From an uncultured Acetobacteraceae bacterium (lineage in GTDB: Bacteria; Pseudomonadota; Alphaproteobacteria; Acetobacterales; Acetobacteraceae), in assembly GCA_903839965.1 (NCBI GenBank), contig CAIMEK010000574.1, forward strand, positions 1 to 18,966: 18,966 nt of DNA, in the 5' to 3' direction. Both the position numbers and the translations under genes were made by a program. The notes below the pieces were generated by a model, which ran no database searches, had not been told where the DNA came from, and saw only the letters and a list, made by a program, of their open reading frames with translations. Below, piece by piece: positions 7,954-15,380 of the stretch (its first letter is position 1; each line of letters starts with the position of its first letter).

Positions 7954-8319
7954 ACGCTCCTTGCCGGCATTGGCTGCCACGCGAAGCTGCCGGGCCGGAA
8001 AGCGATGCAGCCCGGACAGACCGCGCGCAGGATGTTGGCTGGCAATAAAGCGAGCCGGGTGGCGGAATCGAGCGCGCCCCGGATGTCGCGGGCGAGGGCC
8101 AGCGTAAGCGCCTCGGGCGGCGCACGCGCCCGGCCGGAACGGGAGGCTGCCGTGTCACAGGCCAGCAGCGTGCGACGTCGCAAAACCATGCGGGCCCCAT
8201 CCCTGGCGCCGGGTTCCGCAATCGGGTTCCGCAATGTGCAGGTGGCCCGGAATTTCCGCGCGCACCGACAGCGAGGCGCCAAACCAATAATGGCGCCCCG
8301 CTTTCAGTTCTTTCGTCAG
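7954..8319. other. 366-bp stretch without a recognisable gene
   Basis: Neither strand carries a frame I can assign. A minus-strand frame begins MVLRRRTLLA, which resembles the start of an exported protein's signal peptide. It continues as low-complexity Arg/Ala-rich sequence with no family signature and runs into the antisense of the transposase fragment. A 13-bp tandem duplication lies inside. The most likely reading is decayed DNA at an IS-scarred junction. Confidence 0.5.
8210..8235. repeat. Perfect 13-bp tandem duplication
   Basis: CGGGTTCCGCAAT occurs twice head-to-tail (8210-8222 and 8223-8235) with no mismatch. It lies in non-coding, IS-scarred DNA, consistent with replication slippage or a repair scar. 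The copies are adjacent rather than flanking an element. Confidence 0.85.
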
Positions 8320-9054
8320 CTACTTCTTGGCAGAGTAGGACTCGCCGGCGAACGCTGCCCTTACGGCCTCCGCCGTTGTCGCCTTTCGAAGCAACTTGAG
8401 CTTCTTGTCTTCGTCGGCCAGCTTCGCCTTGGCGTTGGCGACCACCACTTCCGCCTTATCGGCCGGGAATTTCACGGCGCCATTTTCGTCCATGTGAATG
8501 ATTTCACCGGGCGCGACATCCATGCCGCCCACGGAAACCGGCACATTGATCGCCTGCACTGCCATTTCGCCATGTCCGGCGGTCACGCCGCCGAGCAGCA
8601 TCTGGAAGCCGAGGCGGCGCACCGCGTCGATGTCACGGGATGGACCGTTCGACAGCAGACCGACGCAGCCCAGGGAACGCATTGACGTCACCATGAGTTC
8701 GCCGGCCAGGCCCGCCCTCACCAGCAGTCCTGCGGGCCACTTCTGCTGGATCACCAGGATCGTCGGCTTGGGGGCGGCGTACAGCGCATCGACGACATCC
8801 ATGAACGTCATGCGGCTGGGGAAATTCGGATCAGGCAACCCGAAGACGCAGGTAACCGCGTGCCCGACGACTGCCCCGAGTTCCGGATAGAGGCAGCGGA
8901 TGGATGTGTCCGTGTACCAATTCTCGGTCCAGGGATTGTAAAGTCCGAGACAGAGCGGATCGCGAGGATACGTTGCGACGACATTGGTGATCGTCGGCGT
9001 ATCGATTTTGCGCAATTCGGCGAATGTTGTTTTGTCGATGGGTGTTGCAGCCAT
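8320..9054 (-). CDS. RraA-like / HMG-CHA aldolase family protein
   Basis: The 244-aa protein belongs to the RraA-like fold family, often misnamed dimethylmenaquinone methyltransferase. The conserved core is AGELMVTSMRSLGCVGLLSNGPSRDIDAVRRLGF (about residues 117-150). It corresponds to the G-G...DG.vRD..e....fP signature, with R140 and D141 matching the metal/substrate-binding Arg-Asp pair of 4-hydroxy-4-methyl-2-oxoglutarate aldolase. It is longer than compact RraA (about 160 aa), with extra N-terminal sequence (LYNPWTENWYTDTSIRCLYPE) and a charged C-terminal helix. A divalent-metal aldolase or decarboxylase acting on an oxo-acid is plausible. Inhibition of RNase E is unlikely on sequence grounds. 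A near-perfect AGGAGG lies 8 nt before the ATG. It follows the homocysteine methyltransferase on the same strand after 252 nt. Confidence 0.85.
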   Translation of the reverse strand: MAATPIDKTTFAELRKIDTPTITNVVATYPRDPLCLGLYNPWTENWYTDTSIRCLYPELGAVVGHAVTCVFGLPDPNFPSRMTFMDVVDALYAAPKPTILVIQQKWPAGLLVRAGLAGELMVTSMRSLGCVGLLSNGPSRDIDAVRRLGFQMLLGGVTAGHGEMAVQAINVPVSVGGMDVAPGEIIHMDENGAVKFPADKAEVVVANAKAKLADEDKKLKLLRKATTAEAVRAAFAGESYSAKK

Positions 9055-9062
9055 GGCGTAAG

Positions 9063-9068
9063 CCTCCT
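9063..9068 (-). promoter_or_regulatory. Consensus Shine-Dalgarno of the RraA-like gene
   Basis: On the minus strand AGGAGG precedes ATG 9054 by 8 nt, fixing that start. Further upstream, a TTGACA (9183-9188, minus strand) could be a -35 element, but no good -10 was found at 16-18 nt, so the promoter is unresolved. The rest of 9069-9306 holds no gene I can support. Confidence 0.75.
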
Positions 9069-9306
9069 AGCGGCGTTTCAGCCGGTTCCTGCCGGTTTCA
9101 TGTAGTTCAGGCCAACTCAAGCGCCCGACAAGTCAGCGCGGCGCGAAATCAATTTGCTGACCTTTGGACTCGTTTCGACGCATGTCAAATACAATTTTCC
9201 CCTGGCCCAAACAAGACAAGGACTCATCGCCGTCGGCGGCCGTTACCTGGTCCCGTGGGTCGGCGCCGTGCGGATGCTCTCCGGGCGCCGCCCGGTTTTG
9301 CGGCGT

Positions 9307-10296
9307 TCAGCCCGGGCGGCTGCCGGCGCGACGGGGGGCGCCAGGCTTGGGCGGGGGGGACACCAGTGGCCCGATTGCCTGCTCGATACGTGCCTGGTCC
9401 GGACGCTCGCGCCGAACATGGCCTTCGAGTGCGCGGCGCATCGCCAGCAGGTGCGCCGGCGTGGTCCCGCAGCAACCACCAATGATGCGCGCGCCGGCAT
9501 CAACGGCCAGCCGGGCGTACTCCGCCATCACCTCGGGCGTGCCGGAATAGGTCATTCCAGCTTCCGTTGCATGGGGAACGCCGCAGTTTGCCTTGGCGAT
9601 CACCACGGCATCCGGGTTGGTCTCCGTCATCGCCAGCACCGAGCAGAGCAGGTCGGAGGCGCCGACGCCGCAGTTGCATCCGATGCCGTGCGGTGCCGGA
9701 GTGAACGCGCCAACGGTCCGGAGCATCGCCGCCGGCGTCACGCCCATCATGGTTCGCCCGGCGGTATCGAAGCTGGCGCTGACCGTGCAGGGCATGCCGA
9801 CACGCCCGGCGGCGGTCGCCGCGGCTTGCATTTCCTCCAGCGCCGACATGGTTTCGATCCATACCAGATCGACGCCGCCCTCGCGCAGCCCCTCGATCTG
9901 TTCGACGAACGCGTCCACCGCCTCATCTTCCGTGAGCGAACCGAAAGGTTCCAGCAGCTCGCCCGTCGGGCCGACCGAGCCGGCGACGATCACGCGGCGT
10001 TCCGACGCATCGGCGACAGCGCGCGCGTTGCGGGCGGCGAGCAGGTTCAGCTCGCGCGTGCGGTCCTGCAGCCCATGCATCGCCAGACGGCGGCGGTTGC
10101 AGCCGAACGAGTTGGTCAGAATGATATCGGCGCCCGCTTCGACAAAGCTCTGATGCAGGCGGCGAACCCGGTCGGGGTGGTCGGCGTTCCACAACTCGGG
10201 CGCCGCCCCGCCGGCCAGTCCGGCCTCGAAAAGATTGGTGCCGGTCGCGCCGTCCGCGAGCAGCCACTGGCGGCCGTGGAGGAGTTCCTCGATCAT
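9307..10296 (-). CDS. Homocysteine S-methyltransferase (BHMT/MetH-N type)
   Basis: The 329-aa enzyme has the zinc-dependent homocysteine S-methyltransferase barrel: LLADGATGTNLFEAGL (residues about 12-27), GADIILTNSFGCNRRRL (55-71), AGSVGPTGELLEP (105-117), WIETMSALEEM (147-157), and the three zinc cysteines in IGCNCG (C209) and IIGGCCGTTP (C275, C276). It would methylate homocysteine to methionine using a donor such as a betaine, S-methylmethionine or a methyl-corrinoid. The frame extends to 10434, but ATG 10296 is chosen because AAGG lies 9 nt upstream and the product then starts like relatives; ATG 10305 is the alternative. It is divergent from the corrinoid methyltransferase operon across 242 nt, which makes that fused protein a possible methyl-donor system. 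Confidence 0.9.
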   Translation of the reverse strand: MIEELLHGRQWLLADGATGTNLFEAGLAGGAAPELWNADHPDRVRRLHQSFVEAGADIILTNSFGCNRRRLAMHGLQDRTRELNLLAARNARAVADASERRVIVAGSVGPTGELLEPFGSLTEDEAVDAFVEQIEGLREGGVDLVWIETMSALEEMQAAATAAGRVGMPCTVSASFDTAGRTMMGVTPAAMLRTVGAFTPAPHGIGCNCGVGASDLLCSVLAMTETNPDAVVIAKANCGVPHATEAGMTYSGTPEVMAEYARLAVDAGARIIGGCCGTTPAHLLAMRRALEGHVRRERPDQARIEQAIGPLVSPPPKPGAPRRAGSRPG

Positions 10297-10427
10297 GTGT
10301 CCCATCCTTGCGGCCCGCCCGAGTGGCAACCGCCCGTGCAGTGTCAACGCCAGCCGGGGCGTTGTCCAGCCCCGCCGGCCCCGCGGACAGGCGGGTTGCA
10401 GGAATTCGGCGCTGCCGCGGTGCCGGC

Positions 10428-10456
10428 TTTCCACTGCCTGCCATGTTGGATAACAT
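10428..10456 (+). promoter_or_regulatory. Candidate promoter and operator of the corrinoid operon
   Basis: TTTCCA (10428-10433) and TAACAT (10451-10456) are spaced by 17 nt, each matching sigma70 consensus at four of six positions. The -10 overlaps an inverted repeat ATGTT-GGAT-AACAT (10443-10456), a plausible repressor or activator site in the divergent gap. Transcription would start near 10463, about 76 nt before the ATG. This is inferred from pattern only. Confidence 0.4.
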
Positions 10457-10538
10457 CGACTGAACAGGATGCTGCGTCAGGGGCAATCATCCCGGTTTGC
10501 GGTTCGGTTGGACGGGTATCCCAGGGAGACATGGGGCA

Positions 10539-12437
10539 ATGACTCGCAAGGAAAGAATGCTGATGGCGGTGCGGGGCGAAGTGCCCGACGTCCTGCCGTA
10601 CGCCCCCCGCTTCGACCTTTGGTACAGAGCCAACTCCTATCTGGGCACGTTGCCGCCGCAGCACCGCGGCCGGACGGCCGATGCGATCGCGCGTGCCGAG
10701 GGCTGGGGCCTGCACAAGATCATCCCCGATTTCCTCCCCGAGGGCAGGCCGGAGGACACCATTCATCGCGGCATCGGACTGTTCTCGCTGCGGGAAAACG
10801 GCTGTCGTATCCGCATTTCGCCAAAGGTCGAGGTGCAGAGCCGCCAGGAAGGGTCCACCCGCCACGTCGAATACCACACGCCGCTCGGCAGCATCGGGGT
10901 TGCGGAGGTGGTCACCGAGGAGATGCGTCGGGCCGGGGTGTCCGTCACCTGGCTGAAGGAACGCGCCATCAAGCGTATCGAAGACTACCGCGTGCTGGCA
11001 TACATTTTCGAGAACATCGAGGTGTTGCCCGACTACGCCCGCTATGCCGAGTGGCAGGCCGAAATCGGCGACGATGGCATCGCCTGTCTGATGGGCCCAT
11101 CGGGCGCGTCGCCCATGCAGCACATTCAGCGCGATCTGCTCGACGCCACGGATTTCTTCATCGAGTACCGCGACCACCAGAAGGAGATGCGCCATCTCGC
11201 GGAGGCCATCGGGCCGGTGCTTGAGCAGATGCTTTCGGTGGTGGCCGGGTCGCCGGCCGAAGTGGTTCTGTGGGGCTCGAACTTCGACGAGATGATCACC
11301 TATGCGCCCTATTTCGAGCAGGAGATCTTGCCCTGGCTGCACAAGGCCGGAACCGCGCTGCGTGCTGGCGGCAAGGCGCATCTGTGCCACTGCGACGGCG
11401 AGAACCTGGGCCTGCTCGATCTTATCCGTGCAGCCGGCATCGGCGTTGCCGAGGCTGTGTGTCCTTTCCCGATGACCAAGGTTACGATGGCCGAATATTA
11501 TCGGCGCTGGGGCGACAGCATCACGATTTTCGGCGGCATACCGCAGAGCCTGCTGCTCGAGGAGACGGCTTCGGAACAGGACTTCAAGGATTATCTGGAC
11601 GGTTTCTTCCAGGATATCGTTCCGGGCACCCGGATCATCGTGGGCATCGCCGATACCACGCCGCCCAACGCGGTGTTCGACCGCCTGATCCGTCTTGGCG
11701 AACGGGTGGAGAAGGCGGGGCGGTTGCCCCTGGTCAGTACCGGCGTGTATCGGGAAGTCGCCGCAAGAACCGCGTCCGTCCCGGCGCCGCAGCTCGTTGC
11801 GGACCAGGTGTTGCACGCGGTTCAGAACGCCGTCATCGACGGAGATCGAGACGCCATCCGCCTGCATATCCCGGCGCTGCTGGGCCAGGGCATGAATGCC
11901 CACGCTATTCTCCACGAAGGCGTCATCCCGGCGATGAACGTGGTGGGGCAGCAGTTCAAGGGCGGCGAGCTGTTCATTCCCGACGTTCTGCTGGCCGCGC
12001 GCGCCATGAGCGAGGCGATCCGGCTTTTGGAGCCGTATCTGTCCAGTGGCGAGCGTTCGGCCCGGGGCAAGGTGCTGATCGGCACGGTGCATGGCGACCT
12101 GCACGACATCGGCAAGAACCTGGTGGCCGCCATGCTGCGCGGCGCGGGGCTCGAAATCATCGATCTTGGCGCAAACGTCGCCACCGATGCTTTTGTCGAA
12201 GCGGTGGCGTTGCACCGGCCGAACGTGCTGGCTCTGTCGTCGCTGTTGACCACGACCATGCCTGAAATGCGCGAAGTGATCGATGCGATGAAAGCAGCCG
12301 GGCTGCGCGAGAAGGTCCGCGTCGTGATCGGCGGGGCGCCGGTCAATGCCAAATATGCCGCCGATATCGGTGCCGACGGTTATGCTGGCGACGCCAGCGA
12401 CGCGGTTTCGCTTGTCCAGGGATTGCTGGCAGGGTAG
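10539..12437 (+). CDS. Fused MtaA/CmuA-type methyltransferase and corrinoid protein
   Basis: The 632-aa protein has two parts. Residues about 1-390 form a uroporphyrinogen-decarboxylase-fold methyltransferase (start MTRKERMLMAVRGEVPD; metal-site region HLCHCDG at 281-287, AVCPFP with C308). Residues about 400-632 form a corrinoid carrier: a helical B12-binding cap (GMNAHAILHEGVIPAMNVVGQ), then the Rossmann B12 domain with VHGDLHDIGKN, where H522 is the expected lower cobalt ligand, and the later GGAPVN. This order and length resemble chloromethane methyltransferase CmuA. Role inferred: take a methyl group from an unknown substrate onto Co(I) and pass it on. ATG 10539 is chosen over 10497 because GGGAG lies about 10 nt upstream and the domain begins there. 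The canonical third zinc cysteine of MtaA/MtbA appears absent near residues 369-375. It heads a three-gene operon. Confidence 0.92.
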   Translation: MTRKERMLMAVRGEVPDVLPYAPRFDLWYRANSYLGTLPPQHRGRTADAIARAEGWGLHKIIPDFLPEGRPEDTIHRGIGLFSLRENGCRIRISPKVEVQSRQEGSTRHVEYHTPLGSIGVAEVVTEEMRRAGVSVTWLKERAIKRIEDYRVLAYIFENIEVLPDYARYAEWQAEIGDDGIACLMGPSGASPMQHIQRDLLDATDFFIEYRDHQKEMRHLAEAIGPVLEQMLSVVAGSPAEVVLWGSNFDEMITYAPYFEQEILPWLHKAGTALRAGGKAHLCHCDGENLGLLDLIRAAGIGVAEAVCPFPMTKVTMAEYYRRWGDSITIFGGIPQSLLLEETASEQDFKDYLDGFFQDIVPGTRIIVGIADTTPPNAVFDRLIRLGERVEKAGRLPLVSTGVYREVAARTASVPAPQLVADQVLHAVQNAVIDGDRDAIRLHIPALLGQGMNAHAILHEGVIPAMNVVGQQFKGGELFIPDVLLAARAMSEAIRLLEPYLSSGERSARGKVLIGTVHGDLHDIGKNLVAAMLRGAGLEIIDLGANVATDAFVEAVALHRPNVLALSSLLTTTMPEMREVIDAMKAAGLREKVRVVIGGAPVNAKYAADIGADGYAGDASDAVSLVQGLLAG

Positions 12438-12464
12438 AGGCCGGTATAGGCGAGGAACGAGTGC

Positions 12465-13217
12465 ATGCGCCTCCAGTTGATTGGCTGTGAGATCCTGCTG
12501 CGCGAACTGTGCGACGCGATCGTCCATTCGTCGCACCGCGTCGATGTGCAATTCATGCCGAAAGGCCTGCATGATCTGGGAGGACCCGAGTTGCGAAAAC
12601 GGCTGCAGGCCGCCGTCGATGCCGTGGACCCCGCTGAATATGACGCTGTGGTCCTGGGCTATGGCTTGTGCGGCAACGGCCTGGCCGGATTGGAAGCGCG
12701 GGAGCTGACATTGGTCGTGCCCCGAGCCCATGACTGCATTACGCTGCTGCTCGGCAGCCGCACTGCCTATTGCCAGCATTTCACGACCTACCCCGGCACC
12801 TACTATCGATCGGTGGGATGGAACGAGCGTGGGGAGGCGATTCAGCAGCAGTTGATGGGCATGTCGCCGCATCGTGCCTCCCTGGAGTCGCTCATCGAGC
12901 GCTATGGCGAAAGCAATGGGCAGTATCTCTTCGAGGAGTATCGGCGCTACGAGCAATTCTACAGCAGGTTGGCTTACATCGAGAACGGCCTGGAGCCCGA
13001 TGCCAGTTTCATCATGAGCGCGCGGGAGGAGGCCCGGGAAAAGAACTGGAGCTTCGAGATCATCAAAGGCGAACTGACGATCTTTCGGCGCCTGCTGGCT
13101 GGTGAATGGAACGAGGAGTTTTTGATCGTTCCGCCGGGTTACCGTATTGAAGTTTCGTACGATGACGACATCGTCAAGGCAGTCCCGAAAGAAAATGACG
13201 AACAAAGCCCGCATTGA
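12465..13217 (+). CDS. DUF1638 family protein linked to corrinoid methyl transfer
   Basis: This 250-aa protein is recognised as DUF1638 from LIGCEILLREL at the N-terminus, VVLGYGLCGNGLAGLEAR (about residues 62-79), and VPRAHDCITLLLGSRTAY (85-102). C8, C69, H89 and C91 are candidate metal or corrinoid ligands. DUF1638 genes are found beside corrinoid-dependent methyltransferase genes in archaea and bacteria, but their biochemical role is not established. The gene begins 27 nt after the methyltransferase with GAGGAA 7 nt before the ATG. Its last 23 nt overlap the activator gene, so translation of the two is probably coupled. No signal peptide or membrane segment is visible. Confidence 0.88.
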   Translation: MRLQLIGCEILLRELCDAIVHSSHRVDVQFMPKGLHDLGGPELRKRLQAAVDAVDPAEYDAVVLGYGLCGNGLAGLEARELTLVVPRAHDCITLLLGSRTAYCQHFTTYPGTYYRSVGWNERGEAIQQQLMGMSPHRASLESLIERYGESNGQYLFEEYRRYEQFYSRLAYIENGLEPDASFIMSAREEAREKNWSFEIIKGELTIFRRLLAGEWNEEFLIVPPGYRIEVSYDDDIVKAVPKENDEQSPH

Positions 13218-14694
13218 GTTATCGCCGCTCGGAGCCTGTTTCGAGACGGATGTCGGCGCTTCCCTCGAAACTGCCCTGGCACCCTATGGAATCGAGTTCC
13301 CCTGCGGTGGCGGCGGGACCTGCCGTGGGTGCAGAGTACGCCTGATCGAAGGTAGTCTTGCGGTCGGCCCGCAGACGCAGCGGGCGTTTACGCCGGACGA
13401 GCTGGCCGCGGGTTGGCGGCTGGCCTGCCAGGCCAAGGTCGAGGGACCGCTCACGTTGGAGGTGGCGCAGTGGGCCTCCCCCGTGCTGGGCGATGATTCC
13501 CGCCTTGTCGTCGAACCGTCTACCGGCACCGGCATTGCCATTGATCTGGGAACCACGACGCTGGTTGTGCAGCTCGTCGACCTGGCCAACGGCAAAGTGC
13601 TGGCCGTCAGGACGGCGCTCAATCCACAAGCGGCGCATGGAGCCGACGTGATGAGTCGCATCAGCTTTGCGCTCGACGGCGGGTCGCAAGTGCTGAGCGG
13701 CGCCATCCGGAACACTCTCGGCGAAATGATCGCCGGCTTGCCGGGCAGCGAGTCCGTCCGGACCGTGATGATCGTCGGCAACACGGTGATGCACCATCTG
13801 TTTTGCGGAATCGATGTCGAGCCACTGGCGCATTTCCCGTTCCTTCCCTTGACAGAGGGTCAGCAGGACCTCGCGCCCGGGAGCCTTGGCTGGGATCTTC
13901 CGCCGCAGGCGAGGGTGCACTTCCTGCCCTGCCTGGGGGGCCTGGTGGGCAGCGACGTCCTGGCCGGCGTCGTGGCGACGGGAATGGCGGAGAGCAGCCG
14001 TCTTTGCGCCCTGATCGATCTTGGTACCAACGGCGAAATCGTGGTGGGCAATGCCGAACGGCTGTTGTGCGCTTCGACCGCTGCCGGGCCGGCGTTCGAA
14101 GGGGGCCGGATCCGCATGGGCATGCGTGCGTCGGCCGGAGCCATTGCCCGCGTTGGTGTGGACCAGGGTCAGCTGCAGTGCCTGGTGTTGGGGGACGAGG
14201 CCGCCCGCGGCATTTGCGGGAGCGGTCTGGTCGATGCCGCCGCGGCTGGGTTGCAACTCGGCGCGATCGCCGGGAACGGTCGATTGACCGGCGGCGCGAA
14301 AGTCTTTCCGTTGCTCAACGGAGTCAGCATCACCCAGGCGGACATTCGCGAGTTGCAGTTGGCCAAAGCGGCCATTGCGGCTGGGTTGCGCATTCTCACA
14401 AGGCATTGGGGGGCCGATCTCGACGCGCTTGATACGGTCTATCTTGCCGGAGCGTTCGGCAACTACCTCAACGTTATGAGCGCGCGGAGCATTGGACTCA
14501 TCGAGGTTGATCCGGGGCGCGTCAAGCCGGTCGGCAATACCGCCCTTCGCGGGGTCAAGATGCATCTGCTGACGGCTTCGCAGCGTGACACCCGGATCTC
14601 CGGTATTCTCTCTCGTACCGAGCATCTTTCGCTGGCCGCAGATCCGCGGTTTGAGGAGATATTCGTCGACTGCCTCGCTTTCGTGGACGGTTAG
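13195..14694 (+). CDS. Reductive activator of corrinoid proteins (ferredoxin-ASKHA, RamA/RACo-like)
   Basis: The 499-aa protein matches ATP-dependent reactivators that reduce inactive Co(II) corrinoid to Co(I). An N-terminal plant-type [2Fe-2S] ferredoxin domain carries C37, C43, C46 (CGGGGTCRGC) and C78. The rest is an ASKHA ATPase of the DUF4445 type: phosphate-1 loop IDLGTTTLVVQ (D117), second loop IDLGTNGEIVVGN (D275), FEGGRIRMGMRA, GICGSGLVDA and the C-terminal LAGAFGNYLN. It resembles the 2Fe-2S RACo class rather than 4Fe-4S RamA. The start at ATG 13195 gives the standard ferredoxin N-terminus; an upstream in-frame ATG at 13147 would add an unlikely basic stretch. The 23-nt overlap with the DUF1638 gene, and the corrinoid fusion upstream, identify its likely client. 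Confidence 0.93.
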   Translation: MTNKARIELSPLGACFETDVGASLETALAPYGIEFPCGGGGTCRGCRVRLIEGSLAVGPQTQRAFTPDELAAGWRLACQAKVEGPLTLEVAQWASPVLGDDSRLVVEPSTGTGIAIDLGTTTLVVQLVDLANGKVLAVRTALNPQAAHGADVMSRISFALDGGSQVLSGAIRNTLGEMIAGLPGSESVRTVMIVGNTVMHHLFCGIDVEPLAHFPFLPLTEGQQDLAPGSLGWDLPPQARVHFLPCLGGLVGSDVLAGVVATGMAESSRLCALIDLGTNGEIVVGNAERLLCASTAAGPAFEGGRIRMGMRASAGAIARVGVDQGQLQCLVLGDEAARGICGSGLVDAAAAGLQLGAIAGNGRLTGGAKVFPLLNGVSITQADIRELQLAKAAIAAGLRILTRHWGADLDALDTVYLAGAFGNYLNVMSARSIGLIEVDPGRVKPVGNTALRGVKMHLLTASQRDTRISGILSRTEHLSLAADPRFEEIFVDCLAFVDG

Positions 14695-14728
14695 GGCCTG
14701 AGCCTGGGCAACCGAATCGGAAGGAAAG

Positions 14729-14896
14729 AGTCGGGCGGGCGTTGAGCAACTCGGCGGACGGATGCGTCGTGCGGGTGGCGGTGGCAAGCCGGCGATCAAG
14801 ACGCAGCCTGGGATTCTGGCCACCTGGAACGAGTTGGTGCAGTCGTCGGTTCGCGGCGATCCCGAGGCTGCCCTGCTGTGGGTGAGCAAGAGTTAA
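14729..14896 (+). mobile_element. ISAzo13-type transposase fragment
   Basis: About 50 codons read GGRMRRAGGGGKPAIKTQP, then LVQSSVRGDPEAALLWVSKS, ending at TAA 14894-14896. This corresponds to the internal GRVRRPGGGRK...GDPESPLLWTTKS segment of ISAzo13-family transposases. Nothing of the catalytic part follows. The fragment is fused directly to a truncated peptide-binding-protein gene, so the junction marks an old insertion/deletion event just downstream of the corrinoid operon. Confidence 0.75.
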
Positions 14897-15373
14897 CGCC
14901 TGGTGATGAGCCCGGCGGACATGCCGAACATCTCGGCCACGTGCTTGATTGCGGCGGACCTGTTGAAGCGCATCGGCTTCACTGTCGACCTGCAGGTGAT
15001 GGACTGGGGCACGCTGATCCAGCGGCGGGCGAAGGACGTGGCGCCGGCGCAGGGCGGGTGGAACGTGGTGAGCACCAGCCTGAACGGATCAGGCGTCATG
15101 GACCCGGCCGGACATATCGGGCTGCGCGCGGACGGGCGCGCGGCCTGGGTCGGCTGGCCCACCAGCCCGGCGATTGAGACCCTGCGGGCGCGCTGGCTGG
15201 AGCAGGACGACCTGGTGGCGCAAAAGGCGGTGTGTCGGGACATCCAGGCGCAGTTCTGGCTGGACGTGCCGTACGTGCCACTCGGCGAGACGTATCAGCC
15301 GTCCGCGTTCAACCGGCGGCTGACCGGGATTGCGGCGGGATTCCCGTTGTTCTACGGGGTGCGGATGGGATAG
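14897..15373 (+). pseudogene. Truncated peptide ABC transporter substrate-binding protein (SBP_bac_5, C-terminus)
   Basis: About 158 codons match the C-terminal end of family-5 (DppA/OppA-like) periplasmic binding proteins: MSPADMPNISA, AADLLKRIGFTVDLQVMDWGTLIQRRA, AAWVGWPTSPAIETLRARW, VPYVPLGETYQPSAF, finishing at TAG 15371-15373. An intact protein has roughly 500 residues with a signal peptide. Here the first two-thirds are missing and the break coincides with the ISAzo13 fragment. Expression is unlikely to give an exported binder. Peptide-type binding proteins often accompany MlrC genes, such as the one that follows on the opposite strand. Confidence 0.85.
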
Positions 15374-15380
15374 CGGGCTC

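Noticed and set aside
7794..8282. Minus-strand frame starting with a signal-peptide-like MVLRRRTLLA
   Set aside because: No family motif follows, it runs antisense into a transposase fragment, and no ribosome binding site was evident.
10342..10347. TTGACA on the minus strand as a -35 for the homocysteine methyltransferase gene
   Set aside because: The sequence 16-18 nt downstream is GC-rich and unlike a -10.
10330..10538. Possible cobalamin riboswitch before the corrinoid fusion (a CCACTG stretch near 10431)
   Set aside because: The other conserved blocks of the cobalamin riboswitch were not found in the expected order, and the inferred leader is only about 76 nt.
9154..10542. 462-codon plus-strand frame opposite the homocysteine methyltransferase
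   Set aside because: Most of it is the antisense of a gene with clear zinc-cysteine motifs; the first 50 codons in the intergenic part match nothing recognisable.
10344..13214. A 956-codon open frame on the minus strand opposite the corrinoid operon
   Set aside because: It is antisense to well-identified genes and has no family motifs. It is rich in His, Arg, Gln and Asp, as expected for the shadow of a GC-rich coding strand.
13219..14889. A 556-codon minus-strand frame opposite the reactivator gene
   Set aside because: It is a shadow frame; the plus strand has an unmistakable ferredoxin-ASKHA protein.
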